This document shows positions 47,101 through 59,868 of a stretch of 64,000 bases of DNA, piece after piece; within the stretch, counting starts at the first letter, position 1; each line of letters starts with the position of its first letter. The position numbers were made by a program, and so were the translations under genes. Source of the stretch: Antitrichia curtipendula (Eukaryota; Streptophyta; Bryopsida; Hypnales; Leucodontaceae); assembly GCA_951230915.1 (NCBI GenBank), contig OX579641.1, positions 3,286,001-3,350,000 on the forward strand, written 5' to 3'. The notes beneath the pieces are model-generated. The model saw only the letters and a list, made by a program, of their open reading frames with translations, did not search any database and was not told where the DNA came from.

Positions 47101-50100
47101 TTTCCTTCAAAAATGTTCGTTAGGGTACAAAATGTCGTGTTGGGGCACGCAAACTTCTTTCACGATACAAATCAGAAACTACACGGGTCAGTGACTCTAA
47201 CTCACCTCTTCCCAAGCATGTCAAGCGCCAGGGCTGCACCCTCTGTGGCTGCTTCATCGCCAGAGCCTAGCCATTTGACCAAATGAGGAACAGCACCCGC
47301 TTTATGAATGGCCTGTCGGTAGTCTTCAGTAATAGAAATCTCAGCAAGAGACTCGGCTGCTTTCTTAGCCACACTTGGATTTTGTAGGCCCAGTATTAGC
47401 ACCAGCCTTGCAATACCGTCCCACCATGGCATGAATGTAACTTTGTCTTCGCTAGATGACAGGTCCTCTCCTTTCTTCTTTTCAATGACTCCAATTCGAG
47501 CCAGAAACTGTTGCCTCACTTTGCCTTCGTTCAGCAACACCGTGGTTTTATCGATGTCAGCTGTGTCCGCTCCAATCTTGAGCCCCCGCAGAAGCTTGTC
47601 AGCTCCAAACACAGAAGTCAGGCTTGGATTGTCAGTCAATTGGACGTCATCTTCGGGTATGGCGAAAGTGTCTTCCATGACAGGCTTGAAAGAGCGGAAT
47701 GCACTGGCTCCTATGAGGGGCACAGGCACCAGCCCCGCTTCCACAATGACAGACTTCTGGATGGGGTCTTTCGCAAGCTGGAGTAGGCAGTTTCGAGTCT
47801 CTTGCCGAGTCACTTTAGAGCCGGTTGTCTCCTCCAAAAGTATTTTGACCTGCATCCAAAAAAGAAACAACAAACATGTAGCTACAACGTTTATCTATGC
47901 AGTGTGTGATATAACTATTTTATACGTTAAATGGTAATTCAAACACATATTAGTGTATTCTGGATAGATAAATTGGAATACCATTTAACAAAAGTTCATT
48001 TACTATTTTGGCCCCTTGTTGATTGACTAACTATTCCCTAAAAAGATCATCTTTCCTCTCGAGACGGCGGTCCCAGGGTCAAACCAATTACACTATTTAA
48101 CCCCAAAATTTCACTAACGCCATTTTCGTAGCACATTAAAGCATGAACGATACTAAAGAGAATGATCAATGTAGTTTAACCCTTTGTGTGTCCAAGCTCA
48201 AAATAGAATTCCACCTTAGAAGCTAATAGTTGATTATAATAACTTTCAAAACATACTTCTATTGCTCAAAAATGAAGGGTATGATTTCTTCTTTCTATTG
48301 GTACATTTCATTACCTTGGAGATTCCTTGTTCTATTTCAACTCGTGTAGATATGGAATTCACCAGTATTGGCCATTTGGGCACTTTGGGATACATCTACA
48401 GATACAAATTACTCAGCAATTCTCTTGGACTACCTTTACTAATCAAAGAAACTATTTATGCTTACAAGCAAAAGCCTACCCGTCAGACAAGCCTTCAATT
48501 CATAATTCCGGAGCTGGAATTCACAATTTGAGCGGGCATAGGCACTCACCAGCCTTTGAATCACACCAGCTTGGATGAGAATGGGATGATTGCAAGAGCT
48601 GTAAGACAGGTTCGCAAGCACACCTACAGCAGCTTCTTTCGCTGTTTCTTCCTCAGACTCCGTTCCTTGCAAACCTATAGCTGGTTCCTCTTTCTCTTTC
48701 TCTGCCTCTTCCTCCGAGTCCACTATAGCTAACAGTGCCGGCAGAAGCTCAAGGTCAGCAATTTTGATCCTCTCCTTCTCATTGAGCGAAACATTCCACA
48801 GTAAACACAATGCTTGCTTCCTCACCTGTAACATTCAGAAATTGAATTGGTCCATGAGAGGGTTGTACGTTATCTTGTACGTTATCATCAATTTCTGTTA
48901 AATCCACTCAACTCAAAGTATCCCCCTACTGGATACACAAAGTTCTTAATGATAAGTTAATATTCATCTCATAAAATGTTAAACCAATACTAGGATAATG
49001 TTAAATTAATGTCAAGTTAATGTTGACTTGATGTTAGTTGCCAATGTTATATCAAATTAATGTCCATGATACTGACATCACCCTAACATTAAGTTAAGAG
49101 CATTGATAACATAAGGGCTATATGAATCTAATGCCTATATTTAACATTAAGAACTTTGTCAATCTAATGCGGGGGGTCTTTCATGATGCTCTATCGCTAC
49201 ACTCAAATCTCATAAACTCCAGTTCTGAATTTCACTAACAGCAGGAATACATTTCACCAAATTGAGCAAATCCTTGGGTTCAAAAGGTCTGGGCTACAGC
49301 CATATTGTGGATTGCAAAAAACTTCGAATAATATAAGGATCTTCAGATTTTGTAGATTTATATTATTCATATATGTAGACATTTTTCCAACGAAAAGTAA
49401 GCTATATTCAATTAGTAGAATTCACAGTAATTGCACAATTATTCACATTTTGGTGTAGCTGCCATTATGCATACTCCACGCGGAATTGGAAAGAGCAAAA
49501 CCCTGAGGCCAGGTTGTCATACCTCGTCTGAAATGGAGTGGCGAGTAAGCAAGCCTGCTACCTCTTCTAATGCCCCGGCCTTAACAATCAGAGACCTATC
49601 AATCAAGTCCTAATCCCTCATTTAGATAAAAAATAATGATTCAAAACACCAAACACCAAACCAAAAATGGAGCTTGCTAGTGAAAACATGCCATTGACTG
49701 CACTCTCTTCCCTTCTCTGCGCAGGGACTGCACACTAACTGCTTCCCAAGCACGCAGAACGATTGCAAGAAGTTTTTGTTCACATTGTAAGAAAGTTGAT
49801 TCACCTCGTAGGAATTCTATTCACATAATCATCGATTGCAAGATAGCATTCTTGTATGATCGACTTTTGAACTCAAAGCAAGTGAGAATAACTACGTGCG
49901 GAATATGGACGTGAGATGAAGGAGAAGCACTTGTTTTTAACTAAATTCTAGACTAATGCATCGTAAATCACAAGATGAACATGATTCTTGAACTATTTTT
50001 CTTGTAGAAGGTTTAAGACTCAAATCATCGATAAGTTTCAAATCATTTCACGCACATTTGAATTTGCTAAGCCATTTGAAACTTGAGGTGTGGCATATCT

Positions 50101-51412
50101 AGTATACAAGTCAATGAAACTGTGATTATCCACTATTTGCATTGAAAGTAGAGGTCGTTGACATACATACCTGTAATCCTCTATTGCAGAAATGTTGCGA
50201 AGTAAGCCAGCGGCTGCTTCCGCAGTGGCTAATCTCTCAGAAGGCAAGAGTGCAACTACAAGATTCAAACAGCCTGGGAACATGACAATCTCCTTCACCG
50301 TTGCAGCTCCAGCTGCCGAATGACGCCAAAGAGCCAGCACGGCACCTTCCCTGTCTTCCACTGGATTGTCGAGGCCCAGCATCCGCACAAACAGGCCCAC
50401 ATACCCTCCTTCCACTTCAGATTGGTACCCTGAAGTTTTGTCGTGGCTCACTTGCTCATAGCCTCCCAAATCTCCAGCTTCATCATTTGCTGAGATGTTT
50501 ACGTTTATGCCCTGCCCCCGAAATGCTCTCAGTCACCATCTAGGAATAATGCTATTACAAAGCATGCTCAATTACTCAATAAATTAAGGTTAGGACACCT
50601 CACCTAATCGTCACTGACCATGAACCGCGCCCTAAAATCTAAAACAATGCGTACATATCGATTAAACCACGTGGAAATCTGTTAAGGTGTCAATTTCAGG
50701 TCACATACGAATAAAACTTTGAAGCTTCATAACTTCTGCATGCATTATCCAAAGAATGCTACCGTACTCCAAAGCCTGCTAGTATGTGAATTGCATCACT
50801 CAATTACTCAAAAGATTCAGGAAAGATTCTTGAAGGATCACATATACACCCTAAATCGTCACCCTAAAATCTTAAATGCAAACACATTGATTAGGACGAT
50901 GTAAACCACCTAAATATAAGTTCAATTGTTGACAACTTGACATCTTAGGTCATCTACCAACAAAACATTTCGTCTTCGTAATTTCTGCATACCGTATCCA
51001 ATTAATGCATTCTTTAGTGCACTGGAATCCTCTTTCATTCGACAACAACAACATGTACAAATTTGATCAGTCTAATAATGGTAACTACGCTTTTATTTAA
51101 ATATAAGTGTTCCCGAAGAAGAAGATTGGAAATCGTTACCATGCGCTGCAGATTTTCTTCAGTAGCGAGTGGCAGTGTATTCCAGGAAGACTCCTCGGTT
51201 TCGTCGCCATCGCCGTCTTGCAGCGCAGCTCGTGCTCCTACCACCCTAGCTCGATGGATTCGAAAATTCATGCCCATTCTAGTGAAAGTGAGAATACTGC
51301 TTCCAGAAATTGAAAGCCGCCTGAATTGCGTCGCGCAGGGCGTCCTCATTGCGCCACGAAAATCGGTGGACAGTGCACAGGGAGTCCCCATCCTGAACTG
51401 CAAAATGACCAT
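44118..51412 (-). CDS. Armadillo (ARM) repeat protein, ten exons, probable plastid form
   Basis: Exons in coding order: 51140-51412, 50171-50511, 49523-49595, 48550-48825, 47206-47849, 46263-46359, 45984-46037, 45515-45636, 45167-45357, 44118-44728. All introns are GT-AG and all phases agree, giving 893 residues. The N-terminus (ATG at 51410-51412, residues 1-60) is rich in Arg, Ser and Thr, poor in acids, and transit-peptide-like. The rest is successive ARM repeats with GAxPxLVxLL-type helices, for example AGALEEVAGLL, LLWNVSLNEKERIK, AGAVPHLVKWL, HGAVPALIEIL, DGAIPGLMDIV, AGGLPPLIEML and AGTVPALHQLV. Exon 4 has an acidic Glu/Lys insertion (SEEEAEKEKEE). Exon 5 has a non-ARM stretch before RQQFLARIGVIE. 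ARM repeats bind proteins; the partner is unknown. The architecture recalls uncharacterised ~830-residue plant ARM proteins (from memory, unverified). Intron 1 carries family D repeat fragments. Confidence 0.87.
50600..51095. repeat. Family D repeat fragments in intron 1 of the ARM gene
   Basis: Two partial, similar stretches (about 50630-50790 and 50865-51095) with CATAACTTCTGCAT / GTAATTTCTGCATACCG, TATCCAA, and CCTCTTTCATTCGACAACAA blocks, as in the family D MITEs. The whole lies within the 628-bp first intron. Confidence 0.55.
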
Positions 51413-52084
51413 TGGTAAAACCCTTGTCTCTAGAAACTAAGCCAGCGCTCCATCCTCGGACAAATCAGATACGATTCGGGAAACAACTCGGGATAAAATT
51501 CGGGATACAATTGTTCGAAGTTTACTAACTTAGTACTCAGGACTCGCATTGAAAAAATGCACCCTGTCTTACGCTGGGATAACCTTCGCCATAGCCAACC
51601 TCAAACGGGGTTTAGCCCACCGGGAGAAACCGTCGTTGGGGATTTGTGGAGACCGACAGTTGCAGGTGTACCTCGGTCTTTTTAATGTCATAGACTGGTC
51701 GTACGTGATAATATGGAGTTACGAAACATTGAGAGCCCGCACTACATTACTGTAGCGGTACCTTCTGTTAAGCTACACTAAAATTGATAAATAGTGTTGG
51801 CTACACTAATTGTCAACAATAACACTAATTGTGATTTGCAAGGTTAGTGTTTGAACATTATTTACCCATTCTAACACTATTTTAGCTCTATAATAAAAAA
51901 TTTGACAACGCAAGGCAAAAATTAGAGTTTGACGGTGGGAGTTAAGTGTCCCTACACTATTTACACATAAGTTGGAAAATAATGTTGGGGGTAAAAAACA
52001 AGAAACAACACTAATTATCACCCAACACTATTTACCAATTTTAGTGTAGTGAGGGTGCAAAATTAGTATTGCCAACAAAATTAG
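51413..52084. promoter_or_regulatory. 5' flank of the ARM gene
   Basis: Upstream of the ATG on the minus strand. It presumably holds the promoter and leader, but no core element can be pinned down. Beyond 51780 it becomes AT-rich, with repeated short AACACTAATT / AACACTATTT motifs. Confidence 0.35.
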
Positions 52085-52086
52085 TA

Positions 52087-52600
52087 CTCCCTCTGTCCTA
52101 CTAAAAATCTCTAAATCAGTCACAGTTTGTGTCCCACTAAAAAGCTCCGTTTACTAATTTTGACCATTTAGCAAGCATTCACTTGTGTTGAATGAACAAT
52201 CAAGGCAAATTAAGCGATCAAGGATTCTTCAATCGGAATCCAGATAACAAGTGTTTTAATAGGCAAACCAGTATCATAGTTAGCACTTAGCACCACTCAA
52301 TGGGAATCCACATAGGTTTCAATATCCACATCAAATCATTTCAAAATTGCGTACAAGTAAATCAAGATCTACATCAATCTTGCCTCAATCTCTCATAAGC
52401 CAATTTGTATACTCAAATTATAATCCAATCCACAAGGATTCTGGATGCCAAAACGACAGCTTCTAAACTACATATTTTGCATAGATCTATGGAATGGATT
52501 AGGGGTGTTTAAATGCCGATATCCTTGGCACAAGAACTAAAAATTTAATTAATTCCTTGCCAAGAGGAGTTTTGGAGTTTTTTAGTAGGATAGAGGGGAG
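52087..52600. mobile_element. Stowaway-like MITE, copy 2
   Basis: TIRs CTCCCTCTGTCCTACTAAAA and, inverted, CTCCCCTCTATCCTACTAAA; TA duplication at 52085-52086 and 52601-52602. Inverted homologue of 36861-37395. It lies about 0.7 kb upstream of the ARM gene start. Confidence 0.87.
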
Positions 52601-52702
52601 TATAATTTTAATTTTTTTTTTAAATTGGTATAAATATAGTAATATTTCAACATGCACTAATTTAAAATAGTGAAACGTTGATAAATTAGGGCTTGTTTAC
52701 AC

Positions 52703-52824
52703 CCAAAGACTTTGGGTTGGAGTCCCAAGAAATGGAGTGTGTTGATTGGAAGATAGCTATGGTACCAATTCAAAGTTTCAATCAACACACTCCATTTCTT
52801 GGGACTCCAACCCAAAGTCTTTGG
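52703..52824. repeat. Perfect 46-bp inverted repeat with 30-bp loop
   Basis: Arms 52703-52748 and 52779-52824 are exact complements (coordinate sum 105527 throughout). The arm tip CCAAAGACTTTGG is itself near-palindromic. Transcription of either strand would give a long perfect hairpin. Confidence 0.93.
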
Positions 52825-54290
52825 ATATAAAGAGGTCCTTGGTGTCATACACACTATCACAACAAAATCAGTATAATCAAGTTTATTCACTTTCTTTAGT
52901 ACTATATTAACTATTTTCTTTTTCTAATGAAGTGAGTTTATTTGTTTCCAAAATGACTAACAAAAATTTGCCCAAACTTTTGCAATTTACTAGCAAGAGC
53001 TCCATGAAATGAAAGAAATACAACTGACCTAATGTCAATTATGAGTAGAAGATATAGCTAAATATACTTAGATATGCAATTGATTAGAAGAAACAATTGA
53101 ACTTATGCCAATTTTGAGTAGAAGATATTGTATATACCTATGTCATGTATGTGTTTCTTATATTAAGCATGTATTTTCACACTTAGAGAGCGTATTTTCA
53201 GTATTGATTGTTTTGTATGAATTATAAAATTAAAGCAATGTCATTCTACCAAATCCAAAGGTCCTTGAAGTGAATCTTTGATGAGATTGCTAGTATTGAA
53301 GGCCTATATTGGCACATTTTTCATAAATCAATGTCAATAATGTTATATACATTGTAAAAAAACTCTAAAATTTCACAAAAACAATGGTGGATCATCCTAA
53401 TTTTTTGCACATTTATTGTCTATCACCCATTCTCCAATTCGGTATGATTACTTTTTTCACTTCAATTCCTCTATCCTCAACAATATCACATCTAGTAATT
53501 CTGTTTATATTCTAGCTCTCACCAAAAACAGCTATGGGGGACTTCAAGAATTAATCCCTAAATGTCCAACCAACCATATATGGTTGATGTGAAATTTCAA
53601 GCTCATTTGGATGTAGGGAGTTAAATTCTTTTGACTGTTCTAAATTTTTATTGGAATCTTTCATTTTTTACTGAAAAAGTTGAATGTATTTTTTTTGAGA
53701 GGTTCTCAAAGGCATACACGTACTATTAGTGAAGAGTAAAGTTTGCCAATTTTACTTCATTTCCCGGCTTTGAACAAAGTTTGCCAATTTCACTTGATTT
53801 GAGATCTAAAAAATTATACATATCCATTTGCTTTGGTCCTAATAGAAAGAGTAAAGTGTTTTTATGATTTTTATAGCTAAAAATTTAAACGTGCAAATGT
53901 TAATTTGGAGTTATTTGTGATCTCTATTTATAAATAAACAATTGCATTATAGCAATTGCAAGGTGGATTGTGTAATGAATTTGATAGCTTTTCATGTGAA
54001 ATTAAGTTTTTTGAAAGTGCATTTTAGTGTGCTAGCATTATTTGTAGTTGTTCATGTCACCTCCAATCCCAAAAAACTTTTATGTGAAATTTTTTGAAAT
54101 ATTGTGGAGAAGGGCAACATACCAAAAATAAATAAACATACATTTCTCTTGTTATAATCTCACTGCTCTTCTGCAATTTCGCACTCAAAATTGGTATGCT
54201 TATCAATAAGCAAGCTCTTTAAACATCTATATGGTTAGATTTTGAAGGAAAATAATAATAATTTACTTCAGTAGGGATAACTATAAGCTC
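52825..54290. other. AT-rich spacer
   Basis: TTAA-TCCCTAAATGTCC near 53555-53572 may be a decayed TTAA-family end. No gene. Confidence 0.4.
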
Positions 54291-55560
54291 ATGTTAATTT
54301 TCATAGGAAAAATACACTTCAAAAGGCTTGGGCATTCCTCTGCTTCTGAGAGTGTGACAAGTGTGCAGTATATTCCGCGTGACAAATGTTGCGTCCGGGT
54401 TCGAGCTGTACTGCATTCGAAAGTTCAGGGTGCCCGATTTCGTTGCGCTTCCGTCGGGATTTGCGCTTTCCGTTCGTCCGAGCCTTCCCCCTTCGTGCAG
54501 TGAGAATCCGAAAGCCCCTGTACTCGGGCACTGCGCTCGGCTGATCTTTCTTCAAATTTACACTCAGCCGCCAAGCTGACAACTGATATTCCGCAGCCGA
54601 CGTCGCGATCCCAAGTGGAACCCAAATCACCAAACTTCTGACATCACGTTAAATTCTCAGTTTCTGACGGCTCCATCACCATTTATGTGGGAGCCAAATA
54701 ATGGGCAATCGTTGGTAGGGCAGCTGTCCCTTCGAAGACGATTACCGTAACTTAGATCGAGCTTCTTCATATATTCTTATGTTTTCTTCCTCGATCTGTC
54801 TATTCTCAGATTGATACTACCAAGTTTAGCTTCGCTGTTTTGGCTATGGTGATCCGATCTGATTTTCTTTGCCAATTGAATTTGTTTTCAACTCTTGCGT
54901 CCAATAATTGCGAGCAGCAGCGGCAGTTTTGTGCGTGAGTGCGTTCTTTCATCTGCTCATTGGCTTACGTCTTTGAGATCACGGGACAGAAAGCGAGTGA
55001 TAGTGTGTTCGCTCTGGAATGCTCAAGATTAGGTTAAATTTCAAATTGGGTGGGAGCCATTTGTGGCGAAATGTTAGGTGGGAATGTAGTTGACAATCTT
55101 TCCGTCACTTCAAAACAATAAGTGAGGGAGTGTGCTTTCAATGGGAGATCACTCAATGGAGCTGAGCTCACGCAATGGAGTGGTCACTTTGGGTACTAAG
55201 TACTATCAAGAGCCAAACTGTCTTGAGATCAAATTATTTTCTCACTTAATGTATGAGGATTTCTTACGCAATTATTCAAAGAGGTTGTAGATCACTATTG
55301 AAGGGGATAGTAGACAACCCTACTTCCATTCGAAGATCGACGGTCTTTGAAATAAATTTCACCTAGTCATGCTTTAACTCAACCTGCGAATTGGAGTCAA
55401 CCGAGAAAAGTTAGTGGAAGATGGAGATGAGTTGTTGTTGGTATCAGGGGTCAGTATAGAACGAGATTACGCCCTAACGCATTTTAGTCTCTGGAACCTT
55501 AACTTAATGTGTTCTCTACCTTGACAACATGTGACAGATCCATCAGCTCGGTAGCCAGCT
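54291..55560 (+). promoter_or_regulatory. Promoter and leader region of the dioxygenase gene
   Basis: GC content rises from about 54300. A pyrimidine-rich, leader-like stretch (54760-54940) is followed by a possible donor (GTGAGTGC, about 54935). A possible acceptor, GTGACAG, ends at 55537, 23 bp before the start codon, suggesting a 5'-UTR intron. This is inference from splice-like motifs. A TAG stop at 55552-55554 in frame with the ATG argues that coding begins at 55561. Confidence 0.4.
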
Positions 55561-58058
55561 ATGGTCCTTGAGAGATTCAACAAGGTGCTCCAGAAACCGA
55601 GCACAGAAACGAAGGGAAGTCATTGGAGGCTTCTCCATTGTGGACGAATTTTTAGGGTTGATAGCCTCAGCGCCTCGCAGCATGCCTTGTTGGTGCATGA
55701 AGGCCCCCCGCCCAGGGATTTTGTTGGCCATGACGAGTTTTCCAAGGACGTGTCGATTCCTGTGGTGGACATGTCGCTCTTTGAAGACGCAGATACTGTG
55801 AAGAAGAAGGAGAAGAATGTGGAACACATGGTGCAGGCGTGCCAGGACTGGGGCTACTTCTTTCTCGTCAACCATGGAGTGGACTTGGCGCTCATGCAGA
55901 AGGTGGAAGAGCAGGCGTACGAGTTTTTCTCGATGTCGGAGGTGGAAAAGGCGAAGCATTCTTCCCAGTACTCGTTGTTGGAGAAGGTGAAACGGTGGTC
56001 GGAGGGGGTGACGATTAAACCTACTGAAACCAACTTGGATGAGTATGACAACCAGCTCTCACCTCCGGAGGATAACCATCAATTCTCGTGCGTATTGGTC
56101 CTTCTTCCTTACCATCCCTTGGTTGCCTTTCTGCAGCTGCAAACATTTTTGTCGGATTTTTCTATGTTGTGCCGATCTCACAAACTGATATGTATTGCAT
56201 ATATACTTGTATTTCCAACGTTTTCTCTCTAGGCAAAGTGAGGATAACTATTTGCAGCGAACGTGTGGTGAAGGGAAAGTACTTGTTTTTAATGAGGTTT
56301 TGGATGTTCATCACTAAATGATCACAATGATGCTTGGATCATCTTTCGTGTGGAATTTCTAAGACTCAATCGTCACGAGTTGTAGGAAGTTTCAAATCAT
56401 TTAGCAAAATTTTGGATTTGCTAATCCATTTAAAACTTGGTGCGTGCTGTCAGTGCCATGTCTACTATAGTGAAATAGTTGAAACTCTTGCCAGAAAGAG
56501 TTTAGGGTTTATGACAGGTAAAGTTTTCTATGTTTCGCTATACCGCTAGACTGGTATTGATCTGATGGATAGGGAAAGGGGAGGTGGGAGGGGTCAGATT
56601 GATATTATTCTAGGCGTTGGACCGATATTAGTCTGGCGATATACTGTTGGACACTTAACCTCATCCACTGTTACATCGCTTCACTCATGATTTCGTTGAT
56701 TTGAGGAACATCTTTGCATGTCTTATCTCACGAACTGCCATATGTTGCTGTAAGTTCTGCTAGAGGTATGTGGAGTATGTCAAAGAGTAGCAAGTCTTAC
56801 TGGAAATTATAGTTTAGGGTTTAGGGTTCATTACTTACCCGCTGTGACAGTACTTTACTTCTGGTCCGAGGAACGTCTTCGCATGTGGTGTAGAATTAGA
56901 GAGTTGTAGAAATTGCACCTACAATTGAATAGTTACTTAACGTCTTGACTCTGGTGCAATGATCTTGCCTGGTCTTGACAGGACGACAGTGAAGGAATAC
57001 GATGCTGTCATGAAGACGCTGGCAATGCGCATCGTGAAGCTTCTCGCGGAAGGGTTGGGAGTGAAGGCGTGGCGTTTTGCAGAGTTTCTGGAAGGGACGG
57101 AAGCCACGTTGCGATGGAATTTCCAGCCACCTTGTCCTCGACCAGAGAATGCCATGGGCCTCTGTCCCCATTCAGACCCCTATCTCCTCACTTTACAACA
57201 TGACAGTGGGATTGGAGGCTTGCAGATTCACCGCAAAGGGAAATGGCTTGGCATTCCTCCCCGACCCGATGCTCTGATTGTCAACATGGGAGACGTGTTT
57301 GAGGTGAGTATTGCAACAACTGAGAAAACATTTGCAGCCCAATTCAGATTAGTCTTGTTGATCAAACACCAACTAGTTTGCGCTCCAAATTGTAATCACT
57401 GCATGTTAATTTCAATCTGGATACTTCATTGGTTGGTCATACCATTCTTGAGCAGTCTTCAGCTTGCACTAAGATCAACAAATCACGAAATAATGCGAGC
57501 ACTAGTCACTTGGGGAACTTGGCTCATGTTCCAAGACTCTGCAACTTTATAGCCAAGGTGATTCATTAGCTCTGATTACATTTTCAATGTTAAACTCAAA
57601 AAAATTCATGGAAGTGCGTTACTTTTAGAGGATCACTGAATCTTGGATACTGTGGTTCTTCTTTCAATAGCAGATGAGCCTAGGGTGTGAGGAGCCGAAG
57701 TCAAGAATGTTACGAAGGAATTGCACTTCAAATTTCAGACTGATTGATACCATTAGAGAATAAATGCGGACGTCTATTTACTGCAGCTGAAGCCACTCTT
57801 TCATGGTTGCAGATTCTGACAAACGGCAGGTTCAAGAGCACTTCACACAGAACAGTGGTGAACAAGGTGGAAGGGCGCTTATCAGTAGCGCACTGTTTGG
57901 CTCCCGCTAAGTTTGCTACCCTCATTCCCCCTCCAGAAATTTTGAAATCTGGGGCCAATTTGTACAAGACACGAACTTATACGGAGTATTTAGCTGCCAG
58001 GAAGAGACTAGACTCTTGCAACTCCCTGGAGTTTATGAAGTTGCCAACAAGTATTTGA
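55561..58058 (+). CDS. 2-oxoglutarate/Fe(II)-dependent dioxygenase
   Basis: Three exons, 55561-56087, 56982-57303 and 57813-58058, joined by GT-AG introns in consistent phase, give 364 residues, the usual size of plant soluble 2-OG dioxygenases. The N-terminal DIOX_N domain shows VSIPVVDMS (64-72) and QDWGYFFLVNHGV (95-107). The C-terminal double-stranded beta-helix has the iron ligands H239-x-D241 (in PHSDPYLLTL) and H295 (in STSHRTVVN), plus R305-x-S307 for 2-oxoglutarate. The GDVFE/ILTNGRFKST junction falls at the typical third-exon border. Such enzymes hydroxylate or desaturate hormones and specialised metabolites. The subgroup and substrate cannot be told from these motifs. The stretch between residues 160 and 180 is short for the family, so a small exon in the 894-bp first intron may be missed. 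Confidence 0.85.
56812..56832 (+). repeat. Two telomere-type heptamers in intron 1
   Basis: TTTAGGGTTTAGGG, two plant telomeric heptamers, followed by TTCATT, within the first intron of the dioxygenase gene. Too short for a telomeric array. Confidence 0.6.
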
Positions 58059-59868
58059 TCTGCTAAGGTTGCAAGTCCTGCAATAACTGGAGCTGCTCAA
58101 TTGGACCGACCCGATCTGTGCAGTGGGCTTTGCCTGGAGTAATTCCATGTCTTACCGAATGATGAGATCATGGTGCCATTTTGGTTCACAGTTCCCATGT
58201 GATTAATTTTTACAGTGATTGCAGGACTTGCGACGTCCGGAGAGAGTAATTGAAGACGTTGATCCAGCTGTGAAGATTTTTGCCATTGTTAGTTCTCAAT
58301 TGATTCTTATTTATTCATAGAGGAATAGGCCTTTGCTCTGCAATCATCTTGCACTTACGAGCTCTGTAGTGAACTTATTTTGGAAGTGGACTAGATCCCT
58401 TGGAATTGTAATGGATAGAGATGTAGAAGGTGAGCTTCCATCTGTTCCAACTATTTCAACGTTGTGACGTTGTGACATTTTCTGAATTTAAGTGAGCCAA
58501 AGTGTGAGCCTTTTGAACTTTTCTTGTAAGGTAAACTGCACTTGAAAGCCTCTGGTTTCCAAAACCAACCCCACATAAAATGTACAGTTCAATCTCTATT
58601 CATAAGTGTAGAGTTGATTTTGGGATAAATGTACATTAAAAACTTTAAAAATCCTTAGTTCTTCCATTTGGTGTAAAAAATTGCATGGTAAGAGAATGGA
58701 CAATCCATTCTGACTCCCAATAAAGATCCAATAAAACTTAAGAAAGTTTAATATTATAGAAAGCATGCCCAAATGCTTGAATGGTTGATTATGTTCAAAT
58801 GCTTGAATGGTTGATTTGTTAACAAATGAATATTAAAGTAGATTGATTCATCTAAGTCTCCCATATTGCATTGCATAGGAACCACAAATTTTTGTAACAA
58901 ATGAAGTTGTTTGAGACTGTATTGTATGAAATGGACATATGACTCTTCTAAAACAAAAAGTAAATAATGCCTCTGTGTTTGAAACATTAACCTCTTAAAT
59001 TTCAATCATCTTCACACTTATTTTCTTCAATATTTTCACAATTGCATAATTGCAACCTCATGTGATAATATGAGATGAATAACATGAATATAGAAGGCAC
59101 TTGGGTGAAACATGATACTTATTTATATGCTTTTAAAAGTGTATCTTAGAGCAATTGCAAAAAATTTAGCATCTCGAGTTCGGCAAAACAATTTCCATTC
59201 AATTTATCATTGCAATAAAAATAAATAAATTTAAGTTATAATTTTAATTAGAGACATAATAAGATAATAATATTTATCATTACAATAAAAATAAGTAAAT
59301 TTAAGTTGTAGTTTTAATTAGAAGCATAATTCTTATTGACTAAGTTTGTAGAATTATTATAATATATTTAATATAACTAAATTGCTATATGGATTCTTTT
59401 TTAAATGGCCTAACCTTCATGGTGAACTTTATTTTCAAAAAATCCAAAAGCAATGCTCAAAAGACAATTCCAACCTATTTTAGCATGCACTATTTGAACA
59501 CCATATGAGTAAATTATAAAATTTCAAGTATTGTCTATAGGTGTACAAAAATTGCACAATGCTCCTTTGAACTTTCATGTTTTGATTATATACATCTTGG
59601 GTCATCTAATTATGTAGATTTTAGTGTCATTCTTTGGTCCAACTATAAGTTTCTCATTTGGCGCAATGATAATTATGAATGCCTAAAGCTTAACATCGTG
59701 TCTCGATTCTCAGTTCTCACTACTGACTTAACAAATAGATACACTAAAATTGACTTTGTCTCTGTAGCATTGACACAATTTTTGAATAAAGTACTTACTC
59801 AAGCTTCCTCACATACAGCTTTGGCTTATCCAAAGCCTCTTCTCTTGCAATATAGAACCAATGACATA
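58059..59868. other. 3' region of the dioxygenase gene and AT-rich spacer
   Basis: Includes a 26-bp direct duplication around 58765-58815 (CAAATGCTTGAATGGTTGAT twice) and a duplicated ~72-bp stretch at about 59205-59335 (TTTATCATT(G/A)CAATAAAAAT twice). No gene. Confidence 0.5.

Noticed and set aside
55568..55801. Alternative N-terminal frame of the dioxygenase
   Set aside because: It runs out before the DIOX_N motifs, while the frame from 55561 continues through them.
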